This document shows positions 39,466-52,253 of a stretch of DNA of 64,000 bases, piece after piece. Source of the stretch: Mesostigma viride (Eukaryota; Streptophyta; Mesostigmatophyceae; Mesostigmatales; Mesostigmataceae); assembly GCA_009746045.1 (NCBI GenBank), contig RPFO01000164.1, forward strand, positions 2,681,606-2,745,605, given 5' to 3'. The position numbers and the translations under genes are program-made. The first letter of the stretch is position 1. The number at the start of each line of letters is the position of its first letter. The notes under the pieces were generated by a model. It did no database searches and was not told the DNA's origin. It saw nothing but the letters and a program-made list of their open reading frames with translations.

Positions 39466-40815
39466 CTAGTCTGAGGTGGCAGGAGGGGGCTGCCAGGGCT
39501 TGTGGTCAACGTGGATGACCGCCCCCCTCCAGTATACCGGCTTCCCCCTTGCGCTCTGCCGGAGCTGAAGGTAGGTCGGCCATAGCTCGCGTCGCCGTTG
39601 TTGCTGGGCCAGGGTCAAGTCGTCGTCCAGCGTGAAGCGAGTCTCCGAGAGCTTCTTGCGGCATTTAAGGAACGCCAGCTTGTCCGCCATGTACTTAAAG
39701 GTGAGGAGCACGGGTGCCGGGCCAGCCTTCCCCCGCGCGCGGGGGAGGCGGACAGCCGACATGTCCAGCTCACCAGTGAGTAACATGGGGGCAAGAATGG
39801 CGCGCTTAAATGCCTCAAGAAGGCTCGTGGAGGTCTCACCTGCTTGCTGGTCGAAGTGCTTGACAATGACATTGTGGCTGCGCCGCGCGATGTCGGCTTC
39901 CTCGCGAAGGTCGAGGGCTTGTTGCTTGAGTTGTGCCGAGATGGTGGAGGTGGTGGAGGTGGTGTGCTGCTTAAGCAAGTCCGCCCAGGTGGAGGGAGCA
40001 TCGCCGGCCGAGCCAGCAGACGCCGGCTGGGCGGCGATGTCCTTTACCGCCTGGGCGGTGAGGCCGGCGGTGTCATGCAAGCTCTCAAGGGCGTTGGCGG
40101 TGGCTTGAAGGCGGTGGTCGAGGTCGAGGAGCTGGGCTTTGATGTCGGCAGTGGAGGCGGAAATGGCAGTGGAGGTGGAGGCGGCGGCGGTGGAAATGTG
40201 AGGAAGTTCGGCAGTCAGCGTGCCGCCGATTGCTGCTATGTCGGCAGCAAGGGGGGTCACGTGCTGCTGAAAGGCTTCCGTGAGGATGGAGCGGAGGGTG
40301 GGGGCGGAAAGGGGTGAAGCCCAGATCTCGGCGTCAGAGCGCTGGAGAAGGGAGTTGAGGATGGCGTGCTGGAGACGGGGGCGGTAGCCGCCGACCAGAT
40401 GGTAGACGTTGCCCACGCGGCTGCCGTCCGGGGCGAGGAGGCGGTTGGTGGAGAAGAGATGGAGGCACAGGTCGTTAAGCGAAGCGTAATCCCCGAAGAA
40501 GATGCAGCGCATAGCATCGGTCGGAGAAATGGTGGCCCAGTCGTAATCTGCGACCTTGAAAGGCCGGGGACGAAAGCTCGGTTCTGGGTATGAAGACCCG
40601 TCTGTGGCGTCGGCTGGGCGGGTGCGCTTGGGGTCAGGCGATGCAGATGGCGAGGCGTTAAGCCCGGGGGGTTGCTGGACGACCACCAGTGCACGACTAG
40701 TGTCATCGCCGCCTGCCGGACCTGATGGCGAAGCTGCAGCCGGAGCTGCAGGCGTATTTTCATTGCCGAGCGCAGCCGCCAGGCTGCGTTGCGTCGAGGC
40801 GCGTTTGGTCGCCAT
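39466..40815 (-). CDS. Intact ORF1p-like RNA-binding protein of a non-LTR retroelement
   Basis: An uninterrupted frame of 449 residues (ATG 40815, MATKRASTQRSL; TAG 39466) has an Ala/Pro-rich N-terminus. A conserved helical part follows (DYASLNDLCLHLFSTNRLL), then a long predicted coiled coil (about 190-300; KAQLLDLDHRLQATANALE). Next is an RRM-like fold with a first strand NVIVKHFDQQAG and an RNP1-like LLTFKYMADKLAFLK. The C-terminal domain contains FTLDDDLTLAQQQRRRELW and VYWRG. Coiled coil, RRM and C-terminal domain in this order is the plan of L1-type ORF1p, which binds element RNA as a trimer. No ORF2 adjoins it. The 3' UTR runs to the hairpin and tail near 39034. Confidence 0.88.
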   Translation of the reverse strand: MATKRASTQRSLAAALGNENTPAAPAAASPSGPAGGDDTSRALVVVQQPPGLNASPSASPDPKRTRPADATDGSSYPEPSFRPRPFKVADYDWATISPTDAMRCIFFGDYASLNDLCLHLFSTNRLLAPDGSRVGNVYHLVGGYRPRLQHAILNSLLQRSDAEIWASPLSAPTLRSILTEAFQQHVTPLAADIAAIGGTLTAELPHISTAAASTSTAISASTADIKAQLLDLDHRLQATANALESLHDTAGLTAQAVKDIAAQPASAGSAGDAPSTWADLLKQHTTSTTSTISAQLKQQALDLREEADIARRSHNVIVKHFDQQAGETSTSLLEAFKRAILAPMLLTGELDMSAVRLPRARGKAGPAPVLLTFKYMADKLAFLKCRKKLSETRFTLDDDLTLAQQQRRRELWPTYLQLRQSARGKPVYWRGAVIHVDHKPWQPPPATSD

Positions 40816-40977
40816 ATATTGCGTTTTAGATTCGGAAAATTATATCAGCATGTGCGTCTTAGAAAGACGAAGCGATAGTGATATTCACGGCTAAATTCGG
40901 TGCTCAAACGTGAAAGTTATGAGCTCCGACAGCCATGGCTACCTCGTGGCCGGATTTTCACTCATGGAAATCATAGG

Positions 40978-42640
40978 CATAGGCATAGCATGGCTAAATT
41001 CTTAATGCAACATCCATGGGAGGTCCCATTATAGGCATGGCTTGGCTAAATATTGAAGTCATCATCCATGGGGGCCATTATGGGCGCACATGCGCGTGGG
41101 CCACATGCTAGGCTAAGCCTGACTAATCCGCTACACTACTGGTATATATTCCCTAGTCTGAGGTGGCAGGAGGTGCCTGCCAGGGCTTGTGGTCAACGTG
41201 GATGACCGCCCCCCTCGATCCAGTATACCGGCTTCCCCCCTGCGCTCTGCCGGAGCTGAAGGTAGGTCGGCCATAGCTCGCGTCGCCGCTGTTGCTGGGC
41301 CAGGGTCAAGTCGTCGTCCAGCGTGAAGCGAGTCCTCGAGAGCTTCTTGCTGCATTTAAGAAACGCCAGCTTGTCCGCCATGTACTTAAAGGTGAGGAGC
41401 ACGGGTGCCGGGCCAGCCTTACCCCGCGCGCGGGGGAGGCGGACAGCCGACATCCGCAGCTCACCAGTGCGTTGCACGGGGGCAAGTTTGTTGCGCTTGA
41501 ATGCCGTGAGAAGAGTCGTCGAGGTCTCACCTGCCGGCTGGTCGAAGTGCTTGACGATGACATTGTGGCTGCGCTGGGTGATGTCGGCCTCCTCGCGAAG
41601 GTCGAGGGCTTGCAGTGCTTGAGCTGTGCCGCGATGGTTGAGGTGGTGGAGGTGGTATGATGCTTAAGCAAGTCCAGCCAGGTGGAGGGAGCATCACGGG
41701 CCGGGCGCCAGCAGATGCCGGCTGGGCAGCGATTTCCTTCACCGCCTGGGCGGTGAGGCCTGCGGTGTCATGCAAGCGCTCAAGGGCGGTGGCGGTGGCT
41801 TGGAGGCGCTGGTCGAGGTCGAGGAGCTGGGCCGTGATGTCGGCAGTGGAGGCGGAAATGGTGGTGGAGGCGGAGGCGACGGTGGTGGAAAGGTGAGGAA
41901 GCTCAGCAGCCAGCGTGCCGCCCAGTGCTGCCACATCGGTAGCAAGGGGGGTCACGTGCTGCTGGAAGGCTTCCGTAAGGATGGAACGGAGTGTGGGGCC
42001 GGGCGGAGATGGATGGAGCCCAGATCTCGCCATATCAGAGCGAATGAGAAGGGAGTTGATGATGGTGTGCTGGAGTTGGGGGCGGGCGCACCCGAACCTG
42101 TAGAACGCTGATGTTACATATGCCACCAGCTGCATGCCGTCCGAGGTGATGAGACGATTGATGTCGTGGAGATGGAGGCACAGGTCGTAAAGCGAGGCGA
42201 AGTCCCCCCAGAAGAGGCAATGCAGAGCAGTAATTGCCGGGGACATGTTGGTCCAGTCGTGATATCGTCGACCTTGAAAGGGTCGGGCCGAAAGCGCGGT
42301 TCTGCGGGCCGGGCGTGAAAACCCTCCTGTGTTGTCGGCTGGGCAGCTGCGTTTAGGGTCAGGCGATGCAGATGGCGAGGATGCAGTAAGCCCAGGAGGG
42401 TTCGGGGCGACCACCAGTGCGCGACTAGTGTCACCGCTGCCTGCCGGACCTAAGGGCGAAGCTGCAGCCGGAGCTGCAGACGTATTTTCATGGCCGCATC
42501 CGCCAGGCTGCGTTGCGTCGAGGAGCGTTTGCTCGTCATATATTGCGTAATGGCGTCGGGAAAATATATCAGCATGTGCGTCTTAGAAAGACGAAGCGAT
42601 AGTGATGTTCGCAGCCGAATTCGGTGCTCAAATTAACGTG
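40978..42640 (-). pseudogene. Tandem frame-broken copy of the ORF1 element
   Basis: This is a direct copy of 39302-40955. The sequence after TAGCATGGCTAAATTCTTAA, the stop region (CTAGTCTGAGGTGGCAGG) and the 5' leader (ATCAGCATGTGCGTCTTAG) all recur. The start ATG lies near 42538 (MTSKRSSTQRSL), but several indels break the frame, including near 42490, 42300, 41700 and 41620. The C-terminal domain is still readable (FTLDDDLTLAQQQRRRELW, 41330-41270). It is older than, or less constrained than, the intact copy. Confidence 0.85.
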
Positions 42641-42705
42641 AAAGTTATGAGCTCCGCCGTCAGCGATGGCTACCTCGTGGCTCGTGGCTCTGGCCATCTG
42701 GGCCA

Positions 42706-43290
42706 TTGCATGCCTAGCCATAATCATCTTCCACCCCATGTTGATGACCAGGCCGGCCTCGATCTTTTGGTATGATACACCATGGTGGCCGGTGCAGGTG
42801 CACCTTACGTGCACCTAGAGTAGGTGGCTGTTTACGTCCCCCACCTGCAGCTAGGTTGTAGCTCAGAATGTGCTTCTTCTCAGGGATGTGTTACACGTAC
42901 TCCCAACGGAGACATGTTCTGAATTGATTAATTTTAATTAAATCAATTAATATGCGCCCTAGGCTTTTACTCGACGCAGCTGCATAGTTCGTATAAATTG
43001 CATGGCCGGCCGACGTTCGTATGGTTCCACATGGCCGTCCTTGACCATTACATCAGGGGAGCTGTTACAGCTGAATTTGACAGGAATACATGCTGGCTGT
43101 ACATAACATTGATATGCACAATACAGTTGACTCCTGCTGCGCTGGTTGTCTCCTTGACAGTTACCCATGGCAAAATTGTGATCCCTCAAGAAGGCATATG
43201 CTATGTGCACAACATGCAAATATGTGGTCCATGCCTGCTTGAGAAGATGGAAGTGGACAAGTGGTCGTGGCCGTAGAACCCAAGGTCTGG
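42706..43290. repeat. Dispersed repeat block shared with 21690-22560
   Basis: Collinear with 21690-22560, with a few gaps. It includes GGTGGCCGGTGCAGGTGCAC, the TACTCCCAACGGAGA hairpin with an AT tail (42898-42950), and a segment reading HGKIVIPQEGICYVH on the plus strand. The frames differ between copies, so coding is not claimed. Confidence 0.7.
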
Positions 43291-43555
43291 CTAGGAAACT
43301 CGTATTCGAGCGCAATCCATTTCAAAACCATACATCCACTCAGTAACCTGGCCCAAGGCCATGCATGCTACATGCTCAAGAGCCGCAGGTCCAAGTCACC
43401 GCACATTTCTAACCGGTCATCAAAGAGATTTCCACCTTACACCTCCCAGCCTCGCCTGCCTCCTGCCGCCCAATACAAAAAAATGCAGGCCACCATGGTG
43501 GCGCTTGGGCTCTGCCCGTTCCAGCCATGAAAGGAAACAGCTGGTTCTCAGGATA

Positions 43556-43705
43556 CATCCTCCTGATCCTCCATATCAAGCATAATCTGCCACTTGGCAC
43601 AAGGGTAACCACCTCCTTATCAAGCATAATCTGCCACTTGGCGCGAGGGTAACCACCTCCTTATCAAGCATAATCTGCCACTTGGCGCGAGGGTAACCAC
43701 CCAGC
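43556..43705. repeat. 46-bp tandem repeat, three copies, at the TRAPPC8 3' end
   Basis: TATCAAGCATAATCTGCC followed by ACTTGGCGCGAGGGTAACCA occurs three times. The last copy ends about 25 bp beyond the TRAPPC8 stop codon. It would lie in the 3' UTR or at the polyadenylation region of that gene. Confidence 0.85.
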
Positions 43706-43726
43706 TTAAATACCCGACGCGCGTCC

Positions 43727-46700
43727 TCACAAGTCAATCAGCAGGCCCACGTTGGAGGTCTCTACCGGCTTCTCCTGAGGCATGTCCCGCACCCACACAA
43801 ACATGCTGCTTCCCATGCTGCTCCCAATTATGGGGGGCGCGGCCGCCGGCGCGGGGTTCGGTGTCGACGATGGCGGCAGCGGCGGCAGGTCTCGTGCCGT
43901 GGACACCGTCGATGCGGTGGGTGATGGCAGCGGGGCTGCATCCTCGGCCGTTGGATTCACGGCCGACCACGAGACACGGTAGTTGCTCAGATCGTACACG
44001 CCCGGTCCGAAGAACACCACCTGCAGGTGCACGTCTGCCGTCTTGCCAGGAGGCAGCGCCACGATCACCGCGCGAGTCTGGCCGCTCCACATGTAGGGGC
44101 CCAGCGGGACGGGCCCCAGCCGTTCCCGCGTCAACTTGGGGTCGCCTAGGAGGCCGGAGGCCCCCGCCTTGCGGGGGGAGGCCTTGGGGGGTGGGCCAGA
44201 CGGCCCTCGCCCGCGCGGTGTATTGGCGACAGAACCGCCCGGCACGGGGGACGACAAGCCTGGGCCCATCCCCCCAGGGACGTCCACGGTGGGTGCGGCC
44301 CCGCTGGTGCGCATGAGGTACCACCCACCGGCCTCATTGGCCGATGAGGTGATGGAGACGACCGCGTTGGAGCTGGGCGTCTCGATGGTGGCGTCAAACG
44401 CTTCCACGCACAGGTTGAGCGCCCGCGTGTCGCAGTTGCGCAGCGTGAGCTTGAGGGGCGCGCGACAGGCGCGATGCGGGTCCGCCAGGCTCCCGGGCAA
44501 CTCGCCGGCAGGCAGGGCGGCCGTGGAGGCGGCGGCGGGGCAGGGCACGGAGAAGTTGTGGACGATGGTGGAGGGAAAGTTGACGGTCCAGCGCACGGGC
44601 ACGCTCCCGCCCACCATCCTGTGAACGTGGCGGTGGGAAGACAGGCGCATACACATACACACACCCACAGTCCCACACACAATGTCGTGGCGCACGCATA
44701 GGGAGAAGGCAGTGAAGGTGAGGGCAGAACGAACAGAGAAACCGTGCACAGCCTCCACCGCTCGCGCTCGACTCATCAAATGCTGCAAAGGCACGTAAGC
44801 CCGCCTTTGAGAAAAGACACACAGAAGCACAGGGGACATGCAGCCTGCGTAAGCCAGACACGACGTTCCAGATTCCTACATCCCGCATCCCACGCTCCCG
44901 CTATTTCACAGCTTCTGGCCCCCCTTGATGTTTCCAGATCCCCCCCCCAATGTCCCCCCATACCCTGCCCCTTTCCAAACCATCCCCCCATCCACGCCCG
45001 AAAACTCACCGCTGCCGGCACACATAGTGCGCGCCCACGCGCGTCCTCCTGACATCCGTCACATCCACCAGGTCCCAGAGCAGCAGCACGTCCAGCTCTG
45101 TCGGCTCTGGCAGCACGCTCTCCCCCACGTCCATCGCCGCCGCGTCGCGCTCCGCGCATGTGATGAAGCTGTCGTCGCTGAGCGAGCGGGACTTGATGTG
45201 TTTGGCCGCCTCGTGCGCGAGACCCTTGTGGTGGTGGCCGCCCTCCGCCGCCTTTGCTTTATGGTCCCATGCGTTGAAGCTGCTGCCGCTCCCGCGTCGG
45301 CCGAGCGACATGGCGGACTTTGCGCGGGAGAGGCGCGCGGGGGGCGGCGCGGCCCCTCCGTCAGCGGCGCGTTCGCGCCCGTGGAAGAGGGAGATGGGGC
45401 CGCCGTACACGTCGATGGGGTCCGCCCCGTTGGGCTCCTGGCGTACGACACACCAAGCCAAAGGGGGGGGGGTTCAGAATGCAAGGAAACAGAAAAAGAG
45501 GGAAGCACGGCAAATGGGAAACAAGATGAGAGGGGAATAGGGCAAGAGGGGAGTATGACAAGAGGGGAATATGACAAGAGGGGAATAGGGCAAGAGGGGA
45601 ATAGGGCAAGAGGGGAATATGACAAGAGGGGAATATGACAAGAGGGGAATAGGAAAAGAGGGGAATAGGGCAAGAGGGGAATAGGGCAAGAGGGGAATAG
45701 GGCAAGAGGGGAGTAGGGCAAGAGGGGAATAGGGCAAGAGGGGAACATAACAAGAGGGGAATATGACAAGAGGGGAATATTACAAGAGGGGAATAGGGCA
45801 AGAGGGGAATAGGGCAAGAGGGGAATGAGACAAGAGGGGAACATCACAAGAGGGGAATAGGGCAAGAGGGGAACAGGAAAAGAGGGGAATAGGGCAAGAG
45901 GGAGGTGCCAGGGAGTGGGGCTTGCAGGCTAAAGCTGGCCACCCAAAAACAATGACGATATGAACACAGATGCGTACAGTCTGCCCCATTTTCCCCGGGG
46001 CCTCCGCCCCCCCCCCCCCCCCCCCCCCCTCCTTTCCCTTAATTCACCTCTTCAGCCAACCCAAGAAGCCTCCCCTATCATTCTCCGCAAGTTCTGACGT
46101 AGGCAAAAGCTGAGATGAGCAGCCCCCCCAGCTCACCAGCAGGATGGACGGCGCCGCGTTGGACCGCCCGACCGCGCCCGACTCGAGTCGCGAGAGCGAG
46201 CGCATTAGCAGCATGGACGGCGCGGCGGCCGACCGGTTGAGCCGGGGCATGCCGTCCTTGGCCCAGTCGACCGAGGCGTGCAGCGAGGGGCCGCCACCTG
46301 TCTGCCGCAGGCGCGCGTGGAAGTAGAGCGATGTGGCCTGCGGCCAAGGGGGGCCATGGGGCAGCCAATGGATATAGACCAAGAACCAAGGTTCAATATT
46401 ACTACCACTACACCATTACTATTATTGATGGGTCTGACGTAGTGGAGGCGCCAGAGAGAGTGGGGCAGGGCTTGAGGAAGGAGGTGGACATTCCTCATGT
46501 GTGTCATGGGGGTCAAATCGGGAGGGAATGGTCACAGGGGCCCCAGTGCAGGGACAGACAAGTGGGTCACATGTAGCCAGGTTGGCTCTGGCATGCCGGC
46601 ACTGACCGCTGCAACGCTTTCTCCTACCGAAACAGACACCACCGCGTATCCCGCGCAGTAGAGCACATGCTTTTCTTTCTGTCCGCTTCTGCAGGCACCG

Positions 46701-49700
46701 CCATCTTGGCCCCGTGCCCCCTCGCCTCAACCGCCCACTCCCAAGCAAAAATACCAAAGGCAATGATGTGGGCATGCAGAAAAAGAACGAACACCATTCA
46801 TTGCTGCCAATCTGCTCACATCAACTAATGGTTATCACATATTTCCCGTTGACTGTGCAAATATTTGTGGCCTCCCCACCTCCCCAGCCCCCCAACTCCC
46901 TCACCCCCCAGCCCCCCCACCCACGGTACCATATCATGCTGCCGAGCACTTCCCGAGAAATGATTGGTGAGGGCCTAGGGGCTTCAGAGCTAGCCATGAC
47001 CTAGGAAGGGAAAGCCTCTGGGATTGGGCAGAATCGCATGGCGCAGGCATTTATAAAGCCTGGCATGCACAGGCATGCCTGTGCCACTGGCAGCAACGCA
47101 CCTCCCCTGCCTGCAGCAGCTGCGATGCTTCGGCCACATGGACCGCGTTGGCCCCCGTCGCGCTGCACGGCGCACGAGAGAAGTACACACAGGGCCGACC
47201 GAGGCCAAGGGAGAGAGAAAAGAAAAGTATAACCTTGGTCCAATAACTCAAACTCCCGAAATTAGATACAAAGTTGAAATGGGTGAAGAACACCGAGGCA
47301 TGCAAGCAGTCCCGCATGCAACAGACCGCCAAAAAAGCAATCTGAGCCATGGCGATGGCACCAACAAGATTCCCCCCCACCGGTGACGGTCAGTGGTATA
47401 TCACTACTATTGCCAATGCCACCGAGAGCGCTTAGGATGGCAGCATACTACCAGAGAAATCTTGCTTCTTACCAGCAGATAGCAACTGGGTTTGCAGTAT
47501 CCCCCCCCTAGAGACATGCGAAGTGTCACATCGTGCTCCGCCCTCCTCCCCCTCCACAGAGCAGCGAGAGCCGTGGGCATGCCATGCAAGCCCCCATCCA
47601 GCCTTCACATACTAAAGCACATAGAAGAGCACATAGGAGTACTACGGCATACTCGCAAGAACTAACAGGACAGTCACCCTTATGTCCAACAGGGCACCAG
47701 CACTTAGTGATCAGCTTCATTCCGGGGCAGGTACGTGCGACATCAAAATTACCAAAAGGGCAAGCAGATACGCACACAAACCCTACCAAAAGGGCAAGCA
47801 GATACGCACACAAACCCTACCAAAAGGGCAAGCAGATACGCACACAAACCCTAGGACGTACCAAGAGATCCCCCCGCCCTCCAGCGGCGACAGCACCCAC
47901 TCCCAGCCCTTGAGCGACCCGGCACGAGCCGCGGGCACCACCAGCGTGCCAGGTGGCTTGGCGGGGGGCAGCGCCGACACCTGGCGCAGGCGGATGATGT
48001 CCGAGTCGCCCGCATTGTGGACGTCGATCTGCACCAGGTAGCTGCGCAGGGGAAGTAGAGGGGGAGGAGGGGGAGGAGGGGGAGGAGGGGGAGGAGGGGG
48101 AGGAGGGGGAGGAGGGGGAGGAGGGGGAGGAGGGGGAGGAGGGGGAGGAGGGGAGGAGGGGGAGGAGGGGGAGGAGGGGGAGGAGGGGGAGGAGGGGGGA
48201 GGGGGAGGAGGGGAGGAGGGGGAGGGGAGGAGGGGGAGGAGGGGAGGAGGGGAGGAGGGGAGGAGGGGGAGGAGGGGGAGGAGGGGAGGAGGGGGAGGAG
48301 GGGGAGGAGGGGGAGGAGGGGGAGGAGGGGGAGGGGAGGAGGGGGAGGAGGGGAGGAGGGGGAGGAGGGAGTGGGAACGCAGCTTGAAGCATAAGAACAT
48401 GGAAGATGGATGTCTTTATGCCAGAAACGGTGCCTAGAGTGCAACAGCACCTAATCCCATCCATCACCTTGTGCATTAACAGATGAAGTTAAAACCATAC
48501 TGCAGGTTCTCCGTGCAGCCGCTTACCTGTGTTTTTAATAAACAGCTGCCGCTCTGTGCTGTTGAAGGGGCTGCACATTGACTCACATGACAAAAATACT
48601 CTCCAAGTCATGCTCCCTATTAGGTTTGCGTACCGGTTGATGTCGCTGGACGAGGGCGTGGTGCGCACGCGGACCCTGAGGGATGGCATGACCTGACAAG
48701 GACAGCGCGCACGCCAGCAATATAAAGCGCAGCGCGTTAGCCAGATGTCCAGCTGGCCCCAGCTGCACAGGCAGTTAATGATGTGTTGGCAACCAAGTGA
48801 CGAATACCACGTATCATACCGAGTGCCTTGCAAGGCTGGATGATTACCATAGACTAGCTGGCAAGATGGTCTAGCATTGACCCTGTGCATGAGCTCAAAC
48901 TTCATAATCACGAGTTTGCCGATATCTGAATGATGGTGGGACATCAGGGAAACCACAAAGTGACCCGAGGCAACCCACCCCCTAAGTCAACTACGACAAA
49001 CCAATGCCAGGGCAAAACCGATGCGACCAAGGGCTTTCCGATGGTTCATCAGCCGAATGTCCAAGGGCTTTACTATTGTTTTTCAGCCACACACGTGAGC
49101 AGTGTACAGCCTGCTACATGAGCAGGTGTAATGAGTCGTGAGAAGGCAACATTCGTATGCAGGCATTGTCTGTTCACGGTCACTCGTCAAAACAACCAAT
49201 CACGTGGGGGAGCGTAGGGGGGTGACCTGGGAGAAGGGCCGGCACCCACCTGCAGGCTGCTGGCCATGCGTAATATTCGATACGGCATCTTTGCCGATGC
49301 CCCCGATGCCTGTTTAAGGGCGGATCATGGCAGCAGGTACACCACCGGGGCAGCAAAAGCATCCAACGTGCGCATGATGGGTGTCAGCCAACCACCTTGC
49401 ATGTGGCATAGACAGGTACGCCCATGGCTGTTGTGCCATAAGAAGCGGTTGCACTGAGATGGCCATCTCAAGTAAGCATGGCTGCAGAAAGATGCACGCC
49501 CCCCCCCCCTCTTGACCTGTATGGCCAAGCCAAGCAAATGCCGCGAGAGCATCTCCATCAAGAGACATTTCCAGAAGACTTGATGGCGCGCAACAAGCTC
49601 ACAAGGGAATGTGTGGTACGCGTAGTACGCAAACATCTGTGACAAAGCCCTTGAATGAATACTAGTACCCTCAACCTCACCATGGTCGCATCTTCAAATT

Positions 49701-52220
49701 AAGTGCACATCGCAGCTTAAGATGTGGGCGCTCCTGCAGCTCAAGGTGAAATTATCAGGAATGATAAAGTGTTAAGGCACAGACTAGGGCCGAAATACGG
49801 CTAGGGTTAGGCAGCGTTATCACAAGACGCCGCTGTCAGCAATAAATGACAATGTTGAACCCCACATGAACGCATGTCAGTACATCTCCCTCACTGCGCA
49901 TAGGGTTGTACGCAATCAGCCTGTGTTGTCCGTACGCACCGATTCTGCCCGGTAGGCGAGCGAGTAGGAGAAGGTGATGCTGCCACACGTGGCCGCACGG
50001 AACCACATGGGGAACTGGATCGTGGAGTAACCCTCCAGGGTGCCTGCGGGGAGGAGGGGCACAAAACATCACAAGACAGGTGGCACAATACCATGTTGGT
50101 ACTCCGCACAAAACCACTGACATAAAAAGGGCCTAAAATGACGAGTACAGACTACAGGCGGGGGTTGATAAAAACAAGGGATAGCCTGAAACATGTCTGT
50201 CTGTCCGCAGGCAGTGTTGCGTCCGCAGCAGTAAATTGCCTGACCAGTGGCCACGGACTCGAACGATGACCATGTCTGCAAACCATAGTGCGCAACACTA
50301 GGTCAGCCTGCTGCCCAAGGCCAAAAGCTCGTAGCAAGCGCCTGTTAACGAAACCAGGTGCAGCGAGAGGACTCTCCCTCCCCTTCCCTCCCCCCCTTAG
50401 GCGCCCATGCTTGCTCTTCACATTTTGTGGCACATTAAACATACGCCCTAAAGCGCAGTGCCGCATGACGAGAGCCCAGCGTCACTGCCGCAACTTTACA
50501 TGACTAGCCACACCAACGGGCATGCACCCTCCTACTATAGCTCTCTCATCGCAGCGCTCCTTGGCCTCGTGCTATTCTTGTCTCATCTCTCGTCCCATCT
50601 CTTGTCCCATCTCTCTCTAGCTCATATTTCTCCCTTTCTCGCGCACCGTTGGGGAACTGGAAGAGCGCGAGGTCCTCATCCTCGGCGGCACTGCCGGTGG
50701 ACGCGCGCACGTCATCGCCCATGGTCTGCTCCGACGCACATCACGCCCGCACACAGGCAAGGGGCAAGGGAACGCCCGTCAGGCCGGGCAAGGCATGGCA
50801 AGGCTAGGACATGGTGCGCCACGGCCAGCGGAGATGGGCCAGAGGGGATGCACACACAAGAGCTGCCATGGGGGCTGTAAATGGTCCAAGAACAAGAAAG
50901 CACAAGAGATCCCACCCGCGGCAACCATGCACAAAAGCTCCATCCCATACGCCAAGGATGTTGAAGAAGTGGAACAGACCGCAGACAAGCATGTCTGCAA
51001 AGGAAAAGGACCGGCAATCTGCCCCCCCCCCCCCGCTTGCGGCAGCGCGGCTCAAAAAACCATGCCGGATGCACAAACAAGCAACATATCCCCCAGGTGA
51101 TGGCGCTCTAAGGGACACCACAGGGGGCGGTTGTCACAGGTGCCAGGGAAATTGCGGCGCCCCAGCACAACCTGTTGATCCGGTCATGCCGCGGGGATTC
51201 CATGCCAACTCGACCCGCTCCAACATTTTCACGATCCTACCCCCTTCCCTGCCAAGCATGCCCACAGACAATCTGCATGAATCCAGCTCACCCGATACAC
51301 AACAAACCAAACCTAAGAGCAAACAAATCCTTTTGAGGGGGAGTTGACAGTCGATTTGCCAGGTCCCTTAACAGGAGCATCCCATGACGAAACAAGCCAT
51401 CCCCCCCCCCCCCCCCCCCCCCCTTACCTCACAGATGGCAAACATGCTCGTCTCGGGCCGGTTGTTGACCGTGAGCGCAGCCGGCAGCTCCGCGTCCAAG
51501 TCCCCCGGTCGCCCACCGCAGAAGAAGGCCGGGTGTGATGTCCGCAGTGCCAGGCCCTGGGGGGGGCGGTTGCCAGCAGCGACAACAAGGTAACGGGAAC
51601 ACGGGCGGCGCATTGTATTTAGTCAACAAGCATGGGTCCATGTTGTCAATGTGAGCTGAAGGGGGGAGCTGTGCACAGCAAGGACAGGAAGAGTAAGTAA
51701 AGAGAGCCCTGGGCATGTCAGTTGCCGCTGTTGATGCTACTGCCCAACAGAAAGGATGCTCCGTGTGGGCTAACCATGAAGCCGCACAACAATCACTGGT
51801 GTGATATGGGTGATGTGGGTGGTGTGCCATCATTGATCTCGATCTCTCCCTCCCTCCCTCCCTCCCTCCCTCCCTCCCTCCCTCCCCTCCCTCCTCCCTC
51901 CCTCCCTCCCTCCCTCCCTCCCTCCCTCCCTCCCCTCCCTCCCTCCCTCCCTCCCTCCCTCCCTCCCTCCTCCCTCCCTCCCTCCCTCCCTCCTCCCTCC
52001 CTCCCTCCTCCCTCCCTCCTTCCCTCCCTCCCTCCTGCCCTCCTGCCCTCCCGCCCTCCCCCCCTCCCTCCTCCCTCCCTCCCTCCCTCCCTCCTCCCTC
52101 CCTCCCTCCCTCCCTCCCTCCCTCCCTCCCTCCCTCCCTCCCTCCCTCCCTCCCTCCCTCCCTCCTCCCTCCCTCCCTCCCCCTCCCTCCCTCCTCCCTC
52201 CCTCCCTCCCCCTCTCCCTC

Positions 52221-52253
<33 letters not shown>

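Noticed and set aside
43782-44701. Plus-strand Gly/Arg-rich frames
   Set aside because: They are antisense shadows of the large last exon of TRAPPC8, which has clear homology on the minus strand.
45059-45989. Frames with repeated ALFPSCPIPLLPYSPL-type peptides
   Set aside because: They are the translation of the 16-bp intronic minisatellite.
47783-48476. Proline- and serine-rich minus-strand frames of about 200 residues
   Set aside because: They arise from the GGAGGG array. The only real coding part is the TRAPPC8 exon 48041-47862.
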